From Serratia sarumanii (GTDB lineage: Bacteria > Pseudomonadota > Gammaproteobacteria > Enterobacterales > Enterobacteriaceae), in contig NZ_CP124750.1 in NCBI RefSeq assembly GCF_029962605.1, positions 1,674,001 through 1,738,000 of the forward strand: 64,000 nucleotides of DNA, given 5' to 3'. Both the position numbers and the translations under genes were made by a program. Below the pieces are notes generated by a model that was not told the origin of the DNA, did no database searches, and saw nothing but the letters and a program-made list of their open reading frames with translations. This document shows positions 47,834 to 61,480 of the stretch, piece by piece; positions within the stretch are counted from its first letter, which is position 1; the number at the start of each line of letters is the position of its first letter.

Positions 47834-47862
47834 ACGGGGTCTCTGCGTCCTCTACGGGCCGA

Positions 47863-49602
47863 TTACGGCGCCAGGTTGCTGATACGGTTGCGAAAGCGGG
47901 CATAGCGGCCCTGCCGGCGCATCAGGGTGGCGTGATCGCCCTGTTCGACAATCCGGCCGTCGTCCATTACGCAAATGCGGTCGAGATGCTCCAGGCCGTA
48001 CAGACGGTGCGTCACCAGGATCAGCGTTTTACCCTGACAATGCCGGCGCAGCAGCGCCAGGATCTGCTGCTCGGTTTCGGCGTCCAGCCCTTCGGTCGGT
48101 TCGTCGAGCAGCAGCAGCGGGGCCGGGTGCAGCAGCGCGCGGGCGATGCCCAGGCGGCGCTGTTCGCCGCCGGACAGCTGCCGGCCGCCTTCGCCCAGCC
48201 AGGCGTTCAGCCCGCCGTCGCTGTCCAGCAATTTATCCAGCCCCACCTGCCGCAGCACCTCGCTCAGGCGAGCGTCGTCGGCATCCGGCGCGGCCAGCCG
48301 CAGGTTTTCCCGCAGCGTATCGCTGAAGATATGCACCCGCTGGCTGACGACCGTGGTCATCCGACGCAGCGTGGCTTCATCATAATCCTCCAGCGGTTCG
48401 CCGTTGAGCAGAATGTTGCCGCCGTCGGTGCGCCAGGCGCAGGTCAGCAGCTGCAGCAGGGTGGACTTGCCGCAGCCGGTGCGGCCGAGCAAGGCGATGT
48501 GTTCGCCAGCCGCGACTTCGAGCGTGACGTCGCGCAGCACCGGCTGCGGCTGGTCGGGGTAGGTGAAGCTCAGCTGCTGCAGGCTAAGCTGAGCCCGATC
48601 GGCGGCGGCCGGGCCGGCGGCCGGGAAGGTGACCTCCGGCTGACGATCGATGATCTGCTTGACCCGCGTGGCGGAGGCGATCACCTGGCCGAGGTGCTGG
48701 AAGGCACCGGCGACCGGCATCAGCGCTTCGAACGACGCCAGCGCGGCGAAGACGAACAGCGCGATCAGCGCGCCGGGCTGGCTATCGCCGCCGATGCCGG
48801 CGGCGGTCAGCCACAGCAGCAGCGTCACCGTCAGCCCGCTGGCGAGGATCATCAGCGCCTGCGCCTTGCCGCTCAGCGAGGCCTGCTGCCACTGGCGGCG
48901 TTGCCACCGCTGTTCGGTGGCGTTCAGCGTCTGGCGGAAGTCGTTGACGGCGCCGAACACCACCAATTCCGCCTGCCCCTGCAGCCAGGCGGTCAGGTCG
49001 GTGCGGTATTGGCCGCGCAGCGCGGTAAGCTGGCCGCCGATCGGCTTGCCGGCGCGATAAAACACCGGCGGCACCAGCAGTAACAACAGCAACAGGATGC
49101 CGCCCAGCGTCAGGGCGAGTGCAGGATCCAGCCAGCTCAGGCCGTAGGTGACCACCAGGATCACCACCGCTGCGCTGATCAGCGGCGAGATCACCCGCAG
49201 ATAAAGATGATCCAGCGTGTCCACGTCCGCCACCAGGCGGTTGAGCAGCTCGGCCTGGCGGAAACGGGCGATGCCGCCCGGCGTCAGCGGCAGGATCTTG
49301 CTGAAGGTGAACACCCGCAGATGCGACAGCACGCGGAAGGTGGCGTCGTGGCTGACCACGCGCTCGGCATAGCGCCCGGCGGTGCGGAAGATCGCCGCGC
49401 CGCGCACGCCGGCGGCCGGCAGCATGTAGTTAAAGGTCAGCAGGCCCGCCAGTCCGGCCAGCGACGAGGCGGCCAGGAACCAGCCGGAGAGCGCCAGCAG
49501 GCCGATGCTGGCCAGCAGAGTGACGATCGCCAAGAGGATGCCGAGGCTAATCAGCAGGCTATGGCGGCGGTACAACGCCAAAAACGGCAGCAAAACGCGC
49601 AT
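47863..49602 (-). CDS. cydC: heterodimeric ABC transporter CydC subunit
   Basis: A 579-residue half-transporter: six-helix membrane domain, then an ATPase with [11 protein letters not shown], signature LSGGEQRRLGIARAL, and Walker B PLLLLDEPTEGLD. With CydD it exports cysteine and glutathione (or carries haem by newer work) to the periplasm and is required for cytochrome bd assembly. It begins 2 bases after the cydD stop. Confidence 0.95.
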   Translation of the reverse strand: MRVLLPFLALYRRHSLLISLGILLAIVTLLASIGLLALSGWFLAASSLAGLAGLLTFNYMLPAAGVRGAAIFRTAGRYAERVVSHDATFRVLSHLRVFTFSKILPLTPGGIARFRQAELLNRLVADVDTLDHLYLRVISPLISAAVVILVVTYGLSWLDPALALTLGGILLLLLLLVPPVFYRAGKPIGGQLTALRGQYRTDLTAWLQGQAELVVFGAVNDFRQTLNATEQRWQRRQWQQASLSGKAQALMILASGLTVTLLLWLTAAGIGGDSQPGALIALFVFAALASFEALMPVAGAFQHLGQVIASATRVKQIIDRQPEVTFPAAGPAAADRAQLSLQQLSFTYPDQPQPVLRDVTLEVAAGEHIALLGRTGCGKSTLLQLLTCAWRTDGGNILLNGEPLEDYDEATLRRMTTVVSQRVHIFSDTLRENLRLAAPDADDARLSEVLRQVGLDKLLDSDGGLNAWLGEGGRQLSGGEQRRLGIARALLHPAPLLLLDEPTEGLDAETEQQILALLRRHCQGKTLILVTHRLYGLEHLDRICVMDDGRIVEQGDHATLMRRQGRYARFRNRISNLAP

Positions 49603-49604
49603 GA

Positions 49605-51371
49605 TTAAAGCTCCCCGCGGCGATGGGCGATCAGAGTGGCGAACAGGCCCGGCTGGGCGCTGAGGGTGGCGTAATCGCCCTGTTGCACGATGCGCCCGTT
49701 ATCCATCACCCAAATCTGATCGTAGTCTTCGGTGTCTTCCAACTGGTGCGTCACCAGCAGGGTGGTTTGCTGATGCGAAGCGGCGTTCAACGCCTGCATC
49801 ACCCGCTGCTCGCTGTGGGCATCGAGGCTGGCGGCCGGTTCATCCAGCAGCAGCAGGCGGCGCGGGCCGATCAGCGCCCGGGCGACCGCCACGCGCTGCG
49901 CCTGGCCGACCGACAGGCGGGCGGCGTTGTCGCCCACTTCGGTGTCGAGCCCCTGCGGCAGATAAGGGAGCAGTTCGCTGACGTAGGCGAGTTCCACCGC
50001 CTGCTGCAGCTGTGCTTCGTCGGCCTGCGGGCAGCCCAGCAGGATATTGGCGCGCAGGGTTTGCGCCGGCAGGTGCGGGTTCTGGCCGACCCAGCTCAGC
50101 TGCTGGCGCCAGGTTTCTGCGGACAGGTCACGCAGCTCGACGCCGTTGACGGTCAGCGATCCGCGATAGGGCAGGAAGCCGAGCAACAGATTGAGCAGTG
50201 AACTTTTGCCGGCGCCGCTCAGCCCGACCAGCGCCACGCGCTGCTGCGGTTGCAGGGTGAAGCTCAGCGGCCCGGCCAGCAGCACGCCGTTCGGCGACAG
50301 GATTTCCAACGCGTTCGCCTGCAGCGTCAGCGGTTGATCGGCGGGCAGTTGCCGCGTGCCGTTGCCCATCTGCTCGCCTTCGGCGCTGAGGAAGGTTTCC
50401 AGCGCTTCCGCCGCGCCGACCGCCTGCGCCTTGGCGTGGTAGAAGGTGCCGAGATCGCGCAGCGGTTGGAAAAACTCCGGCGCCAGAATCAACACCAGAA
50501 AACCGGAAAACAGCGTTACCCCGAGGCCGTAGCTGCCGAAGTTGAGTTCGCCGAGGTAAGAAAAGCCGAAGTACACCGCCACCACGGCGATGGAGATCGA
50601 AGCGAAAAACTCAAGCACGCCGGAAGAGAGGAAGGCCATGCGCAGCACTTCCATGGTGCGGCTGCGGAAATCTTCGGAAGATTTGGCGATTTGCGCGGTT
50701 TCGGCCTGCGCGCGGTCGAACAGCCGCAGGGTGTCCAGGCCGCGCAGGCGGTCGAGGAAGTTGCCGCTCAATCGCGCCAGCGCCACGAAGTTGCGGCGGT
50801 TGGCGTCGGCGGCCCCCATGCCGACCAGCGCCATGAACAGCGGGATCAGCGGCGCGGTCGCCAGCAGAATGATGCCTGCGGCCCAATTGATCGGGAAGAC
50901 GGCGATCAGGATCAGCAGCGGGATGAAGACCGCCAGATACATCTGCGGCAGATAGCGCGAGTAATAGTCCTGCATATCCTCGATCTGCTCGACGATGATG
51001 CTGGCCCAACTGCCCGCCGGTTTGCCCTGGATCCAGGCCGGCCCGAGCTGCTGCAGCTTATCCAGCACCTGTTGGCGCATGCGCTGGCGGATCACTTGGC
51101 CACACCGGAAACCGACCCGTTCCCGCAGCCAGCTCAACAGCGCCCGCAGCGCGAACGCGGCGGCCAGCCAGATAAACGAAGGGATCAGCTGTTCGCGCGG
51201 GGTATGCTCGATGATCAGGGCGTGCAGCAGGCTGGCCAACAGCCACGCTTGCGCCACGATCAGCAGGCCGCTGAACAGCCCCAACAGCATGGAAAGGCGC
51301 AGCCAACGCTGCGCTAACGAACTCTGGGTTTTAAGCCAACGGGTTAACTGTTGCTGTCTGGTTTTTTTCAT
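49605..51371 (-). CDS. cydD: heterodimeric ABC transporter CydD subunit
   Basis: A 588-residue half-transporter, E. coli length. Six helices and the ATPase motifs [27 protein letters not shown] and RLLLLDEPAASLD. The signature is LSVGQ rather than LSGGQ, as in E. coli CydD. First gene of cydDC-aat; trxB lies upstream on the same strand. Confidence 0.95.
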   Translation of the reverse strand: MKKTRQQQLTRWLKTQSSLAQRWLRLSMLLGLFSGLLIVAQAWLLASLLHALIIEHTPREQLIPSFIWLAAAFALRALLSWLRERVGFRCGQVIRQRMRQQVLDKLQQLGPAWIQGKPAGSWASIIVEQIEDMQDYYSRYLPQMYLAVFIPLLILIAVFPINWAAGIILLATAPLIPLFMALVGMGAADANRRNFVALARLSGNFLDRLRGLDTLRLFDRAQAETAQIAKSSEDFRSRTMEVLRMAFLSSGVLEFFASISIAVVAVYFGFSYLGELNFGSYGLGVTLFSGFLVLILAPEFFQPLRDLGTFYHAKAQAVGAAEALETFLSAEGEQMGNGTRQLPADQPLTLQANALEILSPNGVLLAGPLSFTLQPQQRVALVGLSGAGKSSLLNLLLGFLPYRGSLTVNGVELRDLSAETWRQQLSWVGQNPHLPAQTLRANILLGCPQADEAQLQQAVELAYVSELLPYLPQGLDTEVGDNAARLSVGQAQRVAVARALIGPRRLLLLDEPAASLDAHSEQRVMQALNAASHQQTTLLVTHQLEDTEDYDQIWVMDNGRIVQQGDYATLSAQPGLFATLIAHRRGEL

Positions 51372-51565
51372 CAGATATGCGTCTGCGTCGCCGGCGCCCG
51401 TTTGTTACGGGCTGGGTTAACGTACTGTTAAATAATAGTGTTTGGCGCAATCGGCGACAAACAAGCGAGGCCCCATGTTACCTCGTCACCCGGCAGACTG
51501 AAAATAATAAAGCGGCCAAATGTGGCTATAACAGACGCGAGAAGGGGAGTGCGGAGGGGGGAAAC

Positions 51566-51594
51566 AAAAAAAGCGGCTCGAGAGCCGCTTTTTG
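51566..51594 (-). terminator. terminator of trxB
   Basis: On the minus strand AGCGGCTC and GAGCCGCT pair, followed by seven T residues, about 20 bases after the trxB stop. It separates trxB from cydDC. Confidence 0.9.
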
Positions 51595-51611
51595 CTGATG
51601 AAGAGAACGTT

Positions 51612-53237
<1,626 letters not shown>

Positions 53238-53732
53238 ATGGCAGACAACAAGAAACGCCCGGGTAAAGATCTTGACCGTATCGACCGCAACATCCTGAAT
53301 GAGCTGCAGAAGGATGGGCGTATTTCGAACGTCGAGCTTTCGAAGCGCGTGGGGTTATCCCCGACACCATGTTTGGAACGCGTGCGCCGTCTCGAGCGCC
53401 AGGGTTTCATTCATGGCTATACCGCATTGCTTAACCCGCATTATCTGGATGCGTCACTGCTGGTTTTCGTGGAGATCACGCTGAACCGCGGCGCGCCAGA
53501 TGTGTTTGAGCAATTCAACTCGGCAGTGCAGAAGCTTGAAGAGATTCAGGAGTGTCATCTGGTTTCCGGTGATTTCGACTACCTGTTGAAAACCCGCGTA
53601 CCGGACATGTCGGCTTACCGTAAACTGCTGGGCGAAACCTTGCTGCGTTTGCCGGGGGTCAACGACACCCGTACCTACGTAGTGATGGAAGAAGTGAAAC
53701 AGAGTAACCGTCTGGTTATCAAAACACGGTAA
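53238..53732 (+). CDS. lrp: leucine-responsive regulatory protein Lrp
   Basis: A 164-residue global regulator, same length as E. coli. N-terminal winged helix (DRIDRNILNELQKDGRISNVELSKRVGLSPTPCLERVRRL broken across two helices) and a C-terminal RAM domain binding leucine (YTALLNPHYLD, CHLVSGDFDYLLK). ATG 53238 is preferred over an upstream frame. Followed by ftsK. Confidence 0.97.
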   Translation: MADNKKRPGKDLDRIDRNILNELQKDGRISNVELSKRVGLSPTPCLERVRRLERQGFIHGYTALLNPHYLDASLLVFVEITLNRGAPDVFEQFNSAVQKLEEIQECHLVSGDFDYLLKTRVPDMSAYRKLLGETLLRLPGVNDTRTYVVMEEVKQSNRLVIKTR

Positions 53733-53769
53733 GGTGCAGGTGCAAAACCTGATTAAATTGGTTACACTC

Positions 53770-53785
53770 CTGTTTATTCATACAG
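53770..53785 (+). promoter_or_regulatory. LexA (SOS) box upstream of ftsK
   Basis: CTGTTTATTCATACAG, a match to CTGT-N8-ACAG with an AT-rich centre, 68 bases before the ftsK start. In E. coli ftsK (dinH) is induced by DNA damage from a LexA-controlled promoter in this spacer. Confidence 0.85.
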
Positions 53786-53852
53786 TTTCGGCGCCGGGGA
53801 AGCTTCTCGGCGCTGTTGCTATGTCAGCTAACAGGAACCTGGAGAGCCTTTC

Positions 53853-56800
53853 TTGAGCCAGGAATATACAGAAGATAAAGAAGTTACCCTGAAAAGACTC
53901 AGCAGTGGCCGGCGTTTGCTGGAGGCTGTGCTTATCGTGGTAGCGATTTTTGCCGTTTACCTCATGGCTGCGCTGGTCAGTTTCAACCCGTCTGACCCAA
54001 GCTGGTCGCAGACCGCGTGGCATGAGCCGATTCACAACTTGGGCGGCGGTGTTGGGGCCTGGTTGGCCGACACGCTGTTCTTCACCTTCGGGGTGCTCGC
54101 CTACGCGATACCACCGATCATGCTGGTCCTGTGCTGGGCGGCCTATCGCCAACGGGCCAACAGAGACTACGTCGACTATTTCGCGCTCTCCCTGCGCCTG
54201 ATCGGCACCCTGGCGTTAGTGCTTACCTCCTGTGGGCTGGCGGCGCTGAACGTTGACGATCTCTATTACTTCGCTTCCGGCGGCGTGATCGGCAGCCTGC
54301 TGAGCAACGCCATGTTGCCATGGTTCAACGGCATCGGCGCCACGCTGGCGCTGCTGTGCGTGTGGGCGGCGGGGCTGACGCTGTTTACCGGCTGGTCCTG
54401 GCTGGTGATCGCCGAGAAGATCGGCGGGGCGGTGCTGGGCGTCGCGACCTTCATGACCAACCGTTCGCGTCGCGAAGCGCGTTATTTCGAGGATGACGAG
54501 CGTTACGTTGACGACGAGCCTGAGCAGGCAGGGAAGGGCGCCGCCGCAGCGGTTGCCGCGACCGCCGCCGGAGCCGCGGCCGCCGATGACGACGTGTTGT
54601 TCTCTGCGCCTTCGGTCACCGAAAGCGCCAAAGAGGCGGCGGAAGACGCCGCCGATCCGTTGCTCAGCGGCCTGCGAGCCGACGATGGTGAGGTTGAAGC
54701 CGCCGCCGCGCCAATCGCGCCGGCGGCTTCGCCTGCACCGGCGGTGAAGGCAGCGATCCACGAGCCCGTTGCAGCGCCGATCGCCGCTCAGGCGCCGTCG
54801 GTAACGGTGGCGCCGGCTGCGCCGGCCTCGGTCAATCAGCACCCGGTGAGTGCGCCGGCGCAAGACGCCACGCCGCCGCTGTACTCCTTCGAAATTCCGG
54901 AAGAAACGCCTGCACCGAAGGCGACGCGTCCTGTCGATCCTTATCAGGATGACGATGAGCCGCGTCTCGGTAATTGGCAAGAGCCGGCTGCGCCGCAGCC
55001 GCCGGCGCGTTCTCCCTTTGATTTTACCGCCGCGCAGCGCGACAGCGCCGACGTCAGCGGAGCGGGTGGTTTCAGCGCTACCGGTGCCAAGCCACAGCTG
55101 GATACGGCAGCCGCTGCCGCTGCGGGCGCCGCAGCGGCGACCTTCATGCCGGCCTTCACGGCCACCAGCGACGGCAATCCGCAGGTTAAGCAGGGCATCG
55201 GCCCTGAGCTCCCGCGGCCGAACCCGGTGCGCATCCCGACCCGTCGCGAGCTGGCTTCTTACGGCATCAAGCTGCCTTCGCAGCGTGCGGCCGAGCAGGA
55301 ACAGCGCCAGGCGGATCCTCAGCAGCCGACGGCGGTGAGCCCGCAGGAAGAAGAGGCGCTGCAGGAAGCCGCGCTGCGTCAGGCGTTTGCCGAGCAGCAA
55401 AGCCAACGCTACGGCGAAAGCTACGCGCCGGAGCAACAAGATGACGAGAGCGCCCTGCAGGAAGCCGAGCTGAGCAAGGCGTTTGCCGAGCAGCAGAACC
55501 AACGCTACGGCGAAGGCTATCAACAGGACGACGAAGAGGCGCTGCAAGAGGCCGCGCTGCGCCAGGCGTTCGCCGAGCAGCAGCAGGCGCGCTACGGCCA
55601 GCAAGCGGCTGCTCCGCAAGCGCCGGCCGCCAGCCCGGTCGATACCCGCAATGCTTTCAGCTTCTCGCCGATGGCGGATCTGGTGGATGATGGCCCGAGC
55701 GAGCCGATGTTCACGCTGTCTCCGCAGCTTGAAGAGCGCATTGAACAGCAAAGCGAGCAACAGGACGACGTGCCGTTCGGCCAGTTTGAGCCTGCGGCGC
55801 CGGTTGCCCAACCTCAGCAACCGCACTCGCAGCCTCAGCAATACCAGCAGCCGCAGCAACAACAGTATCAACAGCCGTCGCAGCCATATCAGCAGCCACA
55901 GCAACCGGTGCAGCAGCAGCCTCAGCAAACTCAGGCCGAGCAGCATCCGGCGATGGACAGCTTGATTCACCCGTTCCTGATGCGCAACGATCAGCCGCTG
56001 CAGAAGCCGACCACGCCGCTGCCGACGCTGGATCTGCTGACCGAGGCCCCGAAAGAGGTAGAACCGGTCGACTCCTTCGCGCTGGAACAGAAGGCGCGTC
56101 TGGTGGAGGCCAGCCTGGCCGATTACCGCGTGAAAGCCGACGTGGTGGACATCCTGCCGGGGCCGGTCATCACCCGCTTCGAGCTGGATCTGGCGCCGGG
56201 CGTTAAAGCGGCGCGCATTTCCAACCTGTCGCGCGATCTGGCACGCTCGCTGTCGACGTCGGCGGTGCGCGTGGTAGAAGTGATCCCCGGCAAGCCTTAC
56301 GTCGGTCTGGAGCTGCCGAACGCCAAGCGGCAAACGGTGTACCTGCGCGAAGTGCTGGATTGCCCGGCCTTCCGTGACAACCCGTCGCCGCTGTCCATCG
56401 TATTGGGTAAGGACATCTCCGGCGAACCGGTGGTGGCCGATCTGGGCAAAATGCCGCACTTGCTGGTCGCCGGTACCACCGGTTCCGGTAAGTCGGTCGG
56501 GGTCAACGCCATGATCCTGAGCATCCTGTATAAAGCCACGCCGAAAGAAGTGCGCTTTATCATGATCGACCCGAAAATGCTGGAGCTGTCGGTTTACGAA
56601 GGCATTCCTCACCTGTTGACCGATGTGGTCACCGACATGAAAGACGCCGCCAACGCGCTGCGCTGGTGCGTGGGGGAAATGGAACGCCGCTACAAGCTGA
56701 TGTCTGCCCTGGGCGTGCGTAACCTGGCCGGCTACAACGAGCGCGTCGATCAGGCCGAGGCGATGGGGCGTCCGATCCCGGATCCGTTCTGGAAGCCGAC

Positions 56801-57497
56801 CGACAGCATGGACATCACGCCGCCGGTGTTGGAGAAAGAGCCGTACATCGTGGTGATGGTCGACGAATTCGCCGATCTGATCATGACGGTCGGCAAGAAG
56901 GTCGAAGAGTTGATCGCTCGCCTGGCGCAGAAAGCGCGTGCGGCGGGTATCCATCTGGTGCTGGCGACCCAGCGTCCGTCGGTGGATGTGATCACGGGTC
57001 TTATCAAGGCCAACATCCCGACGCGTATCGCCTTTACCGTGTCGAGCAAGATCGACTCCCGCACCATCCTCGATCAGGGGGGCGCCGAGTCCTTGCTGGG
57101 TATGGGCGACATGCTCTATCTGGCGCCGAACTCCTCGATTCCGGTGCGCGTGCATGGCGCATTCGTGCGCGATCAGGAAGTGCACGCGGTGGTCAAGGAT
57201 TGGAAAGCGCGCGAGCGGCCCCAATATAAAGAGGGCATTCTCAGCGGCGGCGAAGACGGCGAGGGCGGTGCCGGCGGTGGTATGGACGGCGACGAAGAGC
57301 TGGATCCGCTGTTTGACCAGGCGGTGGATTTCGTGGTGGATAAACGCCGCGCCTCCATCTCCGGCGTACAGCGCCAGTTCCGTATCGGCTATAACCGCGC
57401 GGCGCGCATCATCGAACAGATGGAAGCGCAGGGCATCGTCAGCGAGCAGGGGCACAACGGCAACCGCGAGGTGCTGGCGCCGCCGCGGCACGATTGA
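53853..57497 (+). CDS. ftsK: DNA translocase FtsK
   Basis: A 1214-residue division protein. Residues 1-200 hold four membrane helices for septal targeting; a long Ala/Pro/Gln-rich linker runs to about 720; the motor follows with Walker [11 protein letters not shown] and Walker [11 protein letters not shown]; a C-terminal gamma winged helix ([19 protein letters not shown]) reads KOPS sites and activates XerCD at dif. The start is TTG 53853 after ggagag, giving [13 protein letters not shown] as in E. coli. The linker is shorter than in E. coli (1329 residues) and has its own repeats. Confidence 0.97.
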   Translation: MSQEYTEDKEVTLKRLSSGRRLLEAVLIVVAIFAVYLMAALVSFNPSDPSWSQTAWHEPIHNLGGGVGAWLADTLFFTFGVLAYAIPPIMLVLCWAAYRQRANRDYVDYFALSLRLIGTLALVLTSCGLAALNVDDLYYFASGGVIGSLLSNAMLPWFNGIGATLALLCVWAAGLTLFTGWSWLVIAEKIGGAVLGVATFMTNRSRREARYFEDDERYVDDEPEQAGKGAAAAVAATAAGAAAADDDVLFSAPSVTESAKEAAEDAADPLLSGLRADDGEVEAAAAPIAPAASPAPAVKAAIHEPVAAPIAAQAPSVTVAPAAPASVNQHPVSAPAQDATPPLYSFEIPEETPAPKATRPVDPYQDDDEPRLGNWQEPAAPQPPARSPFDFTAAQRDSADVSGAGGFSATGAKPQLDTAAAAAAGAAAATFMPAFTATSDGNPQVKQGIGPELPRPNPVRIPTRRELASYGIKLPSQRAAEQEQRQADPQQPTAVSPQEEEALQEAALRQAFAEQQSQRYGESYAPEQQDDESALQEAELSKAFAEQQNQRYGEGYQQDDEEALQEAALRQAFAEQQQARYGQQAAAPQAPAASPVDTRNAFSFSPMADLVDDGPSEPMFTLSPQLEERIEQQSEQQDDVPFGQFEPAAPVAQPQQPHSQPQQYQQPQQQQYQQPSQPYQQPQQPVQQQPQQTQAEQHPAMDSLIHPFLMRNDQPLQKPTTPLPTLDLLTEAPKEVEPVDSFALEQKARLVEASLADYRVKADVVDILPGPVITRFELDLAPGVKAARISNLSRDLARSLSTSAVRVVEVIPGKPYVGLELPNAKRQTVYLREVLDCPAFRDNPSPLSIVLGKDISGEPVVADLGKMPHLLVAGTTGSGKSVGVNAMILSILYKATPKEVRFIMIDPKMLELSVYEGIPHLLTDVVTDMKDAANALRWCVGEMERRYKLMSALGVRNLAGYNERVDQAEAMGRPIPDPFWKPTDSMDITPPVLEKEPYIVVMVDEFADLIMTVGKKVEELIARLAQKARAAGIHLVLATQRPSVDVITGLIKANIPTRIAFTVSSKIDSRTILDQGGAESLLGMGDMLYLAPNSSIPVRVHGAFVRDQEVHAVVKDWKARERPQYKEGILSGGEDGEGGAGGGMDGDEELDPLFDQAVDFVVDKRRASISGVQRQFRIGYNRAARIIEQMEAQGIVSEQGHNGNREVLAPPRHD
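55350..55600 (+). repeat. three tandem repeats in the FtsK linker
   Basis: About residues 500-583 of FtsK contain three degenerate copies of [17 protein letters not shown] followed by a QRYGE-type end (units near 55350, 55446 and 55533). A Gln/Pro-rich stretch follows at about 55800-55950. These are in-frame coding repeats prone to length change. Confidence 0.85.
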
Positions 57498-57527
57498 TGG
57501 TCGTTTAGCCATTGCAATTCAATAAGA

Positions 57528-57549
57528 AAGGGCCGCTTAAGCGGCCCTT
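57528..57549. terminator. palindromic terminator after ftsK
   Basis: AAGGGCCGCTT / AAGCGGCCCTT, a perfect 22-bp palindrome 30 bases after the ftsK stop. Only a short T-run follows, so efficiency is uncertain. Confidence 0.65.
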
Positions 57550-57695
57550 GTGCAAAGAAGCGTAAACCCGTTTCTTCTCGGAACATTGGCCTACCGGCCG
57601 ATCGCCGGCTTCGGGTAAAGTAACCGGGTAAAGGGTTGATTTGACCCGCACGGCGTCGCCCTGCGGTTAACGCATTTCATAAGGTATCTGGAATA

Positions 57696-58307
57696 ATGAA
57701 AAAACTGTTAGTTGCCTGCTGTCTGCTTTCGGGATTCGCTTCTACTTCCGTGCTGGCCGATGCCGCACAGGATCTGCAAAGTCGCCTGGCGAAGGTGAAC
57801 AGTTTCCACGCCAGCTTCTCGCAAACCGTGACCAGCGCCGACGGTGCCGCGGTGCAACAGGGGGAAGGCGAGCTGTGGGTGAAGCGGCCGAACCTGTTCA
57901 ACTGGCATATGACGTCACCCGATGAGAGCGTGCTGGTCTCCGATGGCCAAACCCTGTGGTTCTATAACCCGTTCGTCGAGCAGGTGACGGCGACCTGGCT
58001 GAAGAACGCCACCGGCAATACGCCGTTTATGCTGATCACCCGCAATAATGCCAGCGACTGGAAACAGTACAACGTGAAGCAAAAGGGCGATGATTTCGAG
58101 CTGACGCCGAAGTCCGCCAGCGGCAACCTGAAGCAGTTCGCCATCAGCGTGACCAACAGCGGCACCATCCGCAGCTTCGCCGCGGTGGAGCAGGACGGCC
58201 AGCGCAGTTCCTACACGCTGAAAAGCCAGCAGAACGTCGCCGCCGATCCGGCCAAATTCAAATTTACCCCGCCTAAGGGGGTGACGCTGGACGACCAGCG
58301 CCAGTGA
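57696..58307 (+). CDS. lolA: outer-membrane lipoprotein carrier protein LolA
   Basis: A 203-residue periplasmic chaperone, E. coli length, carrying lipoproteins from LolCDE to LolB. Signal peptide [21 protein letters not shown], then [20 protein letters not shown] and [12 protein letters not shown]; it ends with [15 protein letters not shown]. Followed after 7 bases by rarA. Confidence 0.96.
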   Translation: MKKLLVACCLLSGFASTSVLADAAQDLQSRLAKVNSFHASFSQTVTSADGAAVQQGEGELWVKRPNLFNWHMTSPDESVLVSDGQTLWFYNPFVEQVTATWLKNATGNTPFMLITRNNASDWKQYNVKQKGDDFELTPKSASGNLKQFAISVTNSGTIRSFAAVEQDGQRSSYTLKSQQNVAADPAKFKFTPPKGVTLDDQRQ

Positions 58308-58314
58308 GGTGCAA

Positions 58315-59661
58315 GTGAGTAATAATCTGTCGCTCGATTTTTCCCAGAACGAGTTCCAGCCGTTGGCCGCGCGTATGCGGCCGACCACGCTGGCGCAGTA
58401 TATCGGCCAGCAGCACCTGCTGGCCGCCGGCAAGCCGCTGCCGCGCGCCATTGAGGCCGGGCAGCTGCACTCGATGATTTTATGGGGGCCGCCGGGCACC
58501 GGGAAGACGACGCTGGCAGAACTGATCGGCCGTTACGGCCAGGCGGATGTCGAACGGATCTCCGCCGTGACCTCCGGTATCAAGGAAATCCGCGAGGCGA
58601 TCGAGCGGGCGCGGCAAAATCGCGACGCCGGCCGCCGCACCATCCTGTTCGTCGACGAAGTGCACCGCTTCAATAAGAGCCAGCAGGACGCTTTCCTGCC
58701 GCACATCGAAGACGGCACCATCACCTTTATCGGCGCCACCACCGAAAACCCGTCGTTCGAGCTGAACTCGGCGCTGTTGTCCCGCGCCCGCGTTTACCTG
58801 CTGAAGGCGCTGACTGCCGAAGATATCGGCCAGGTGCTGGATCAGGCGATGGGCGACAAGGCGCGCGGCTTTGGCGGCCAGAATATCGAGCTGCCGGCGG
58901 AAACGCGCCGCCTGCTGTCGGAGCTGGTGGGCGGCGACGCACGCCGGGCGCTGAACAGCCTGGAAATGATGGCCGACATGGCGGAGTTGGACGCCAAAGG
59001 CGTGCGGGTGCTGACGCCGGAGCTGCTGAAAGAAGTGTCGGGCGAGCGCAGCGCGCGCTTCGACAACAAGGGCGACCGTTATTACGATCTGATTTCCGCG
59101 CTGCATAAATCGGTGCGCGGCTCGGCGCCGGACGCCGCGCTGTATTGGTATGCGCGCATCATTACCGCCGGCGGCGATCCGCTCTACGTGGCGCGCCGTC
59201 TGTTGGCGATTGCCTCTGAAGACGTGGGCAACGCCGATCCGCGCGGCATGCAGGTGGCGATCGCAGCCTGGGATTGCTTCACCCGCGTGGGGCCAGCGGA
59301 GGGCGAACGCGCCATCGCGCAGGCGATCGTCTACCTGGCCTGCGCGCCGAAGAGCAATGCGGTTTACACCGCGTTCAAGGCTGCCATGCGCGACGCCAAA
59401 GAGCAGGCCGATTATGACGTGCCGGAGCACCTGCGCAACGCGCCGACCAAGCTGATGAAGGAAATGGGGCTGGGGGCGGAGTACCGTTACGCCCACGACG
59501 AACCCAACGCCTACGCCGCTGGCGAGAACTATTTCCCGCCCGAAATGGCCCATACGCGCTACTATCAACCGACCTCGCGCGGGCTGGAAGGGAAAATCGG
59601 CGAAAAGTTGGCATGGCTGGCTGAGCAGGATCAAAATAGCCCGACAAAACGCTACCGCTAG
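58315..59661 (+). CDS. rarA: replication-associated recombination protein A
   Basis: A 448-residue AAA+ ATPase acting at stalled forks and gaps (MgsA, WRNIP1 homologue). Walker [11 protein letters not shown], Walker [13 protein letters not shown], sensor [22 protein letters not shown] 58315 after gaggt gives the E. coli-like SNNLSLDFS start; another GTG two codons earlier is possible. Same operon as lolA. Confidence 0.95.
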   Translation: MSNNLSLDFSQNEFQPLAARMRPTTLAQYIGQQHLLAAGKPLPRAIEAGQLHSMILWGPPGTGKTTLAELIGRYGQADVERISAVTSGIKEIREAIERARQNRDAGRRTILFVDEVHRFNKSQQDAFLPHIEDGTITFIGATTENPSFELNSALLSRARVYLLKALTAEDIGQVLDQAMGDKARGFGGQNIELPAETRRLLSELVGGDARRALNSLEMMADMAELDAKGVRVLTPELLKEVSGERSARFDNKGDRYYDLISALHKSVRGSAPDAALYWYARIITAGGDPLYVARRLLAIASEDVGNADPRGMQVAIAAWDCFTRVGPAEGERAIAQAIVYLACAPKSNAVYTAFKAAMRDAKEQADYDVPEHLRNAPTKLMKEMGLGAEYRYAHDEPNAYAAGENYFPPEMAHTRYYQPTSRGLEGKIGEKLAWLAEQDQNSPTKRYR

Positions 59662-59703
59662 CGAGGCCGTTGCGGTAAGGTTAGCGGGTATCACTCTTCT
59701 TTT

Positions 59704-59726
59704 ATGCGGCTATAAATCAGCCGCAT
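59704..59726 (+). other. hairpin in the serS leader
   Basis: ATGCGGCT (59704-59711), loop ATAAATC, AGCCGCAT (59719-59726), 45 bases before the serS ATG. No T-run follows, so it may be a 5' mRNA structure of serS or a weak terminator of rarA. Confidence 0.45.
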
Positions 59727-59728
59727 AG

Positions 59729-61063
<1,335 letters not shown>

Positions 61064-61076
61064 ACGGCAAACCACG

Positions 61077-61103
61077 AAAAAAGCGCCTGCGGGCGCTTTT
61101 TTT
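61077..61103 (+). terminator. terminator of serS
   Basis: GCGCC, loop TGCG, GGCGC and seven T residues, preceded by an A run, about 20 bases after the serS stop; may also act on the convergent DUF1801 gene. Confidence 0.9.
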
Positions 61104-61114
61104 ATGTCGAGAAT

Positions 61115-61480
61115 TCAGCCCGTAGTCAGCGCATAAGCCTGTTGAATGTAGTCCGCCAGATGTTTGCTTTTCACCTCGTCGGGCGAGTGGAGCTTGATGT
61201 GCCGCCGATACTGGCCGCTGCCTTCGAGCTGGAGATAACGATCTTCCAATCGGTAGCCGTGGCCGAACTCCACCGTGACGTGGTGGCGATAGGCGAAAAC
61301 GCCGCAGAAAAATTGGCTATGCGAGAACATGATGCCGCCGTATTTGACCGATTCGGTGACGCCGTTGCCGCACGCTGCAGCTATCCGGCGCACCTGCTGT
61401 ACGATCTCCAGCAGTTCGCCGTGCGTGCTGCCGATGTCCGCCAGCAGGGCCTCTACCGCCGCATCATTTGCCTGACTCAT
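61115..61480 (-). CDS. DUF1801 family protein
   Basis: A 121-residue protein with the DUF1801 pattern VTESVKYGGIMF and FGHGYRLEDRYLQLEGSGQYRRHI. Proteins of this family have no known function. Not at this place in E. coli, where dmsABC follows serS. No signal peptide or membrane helix. Confidence 0.8.
   Translation of the reverse strand: MSQANDAAVEALLADIGSTHGELLEIVQQVRRIAAACGNGVTESVKYGGIMFSHSQFFCGVFAYRHHVTVEFGHGYRLEDRYLQLEGSGQYRRHIKLHSPDEVKSKHLADYIQQAYALTTG

Noticed and set aside
54216..57512. A 1098-residue open frame opposite ftsK
   Set aside because: It is a shadow frame of the GC-rich ftsK gene; composition is Arg/His/Gln-rich with no domain, and ftsK itself is certain.
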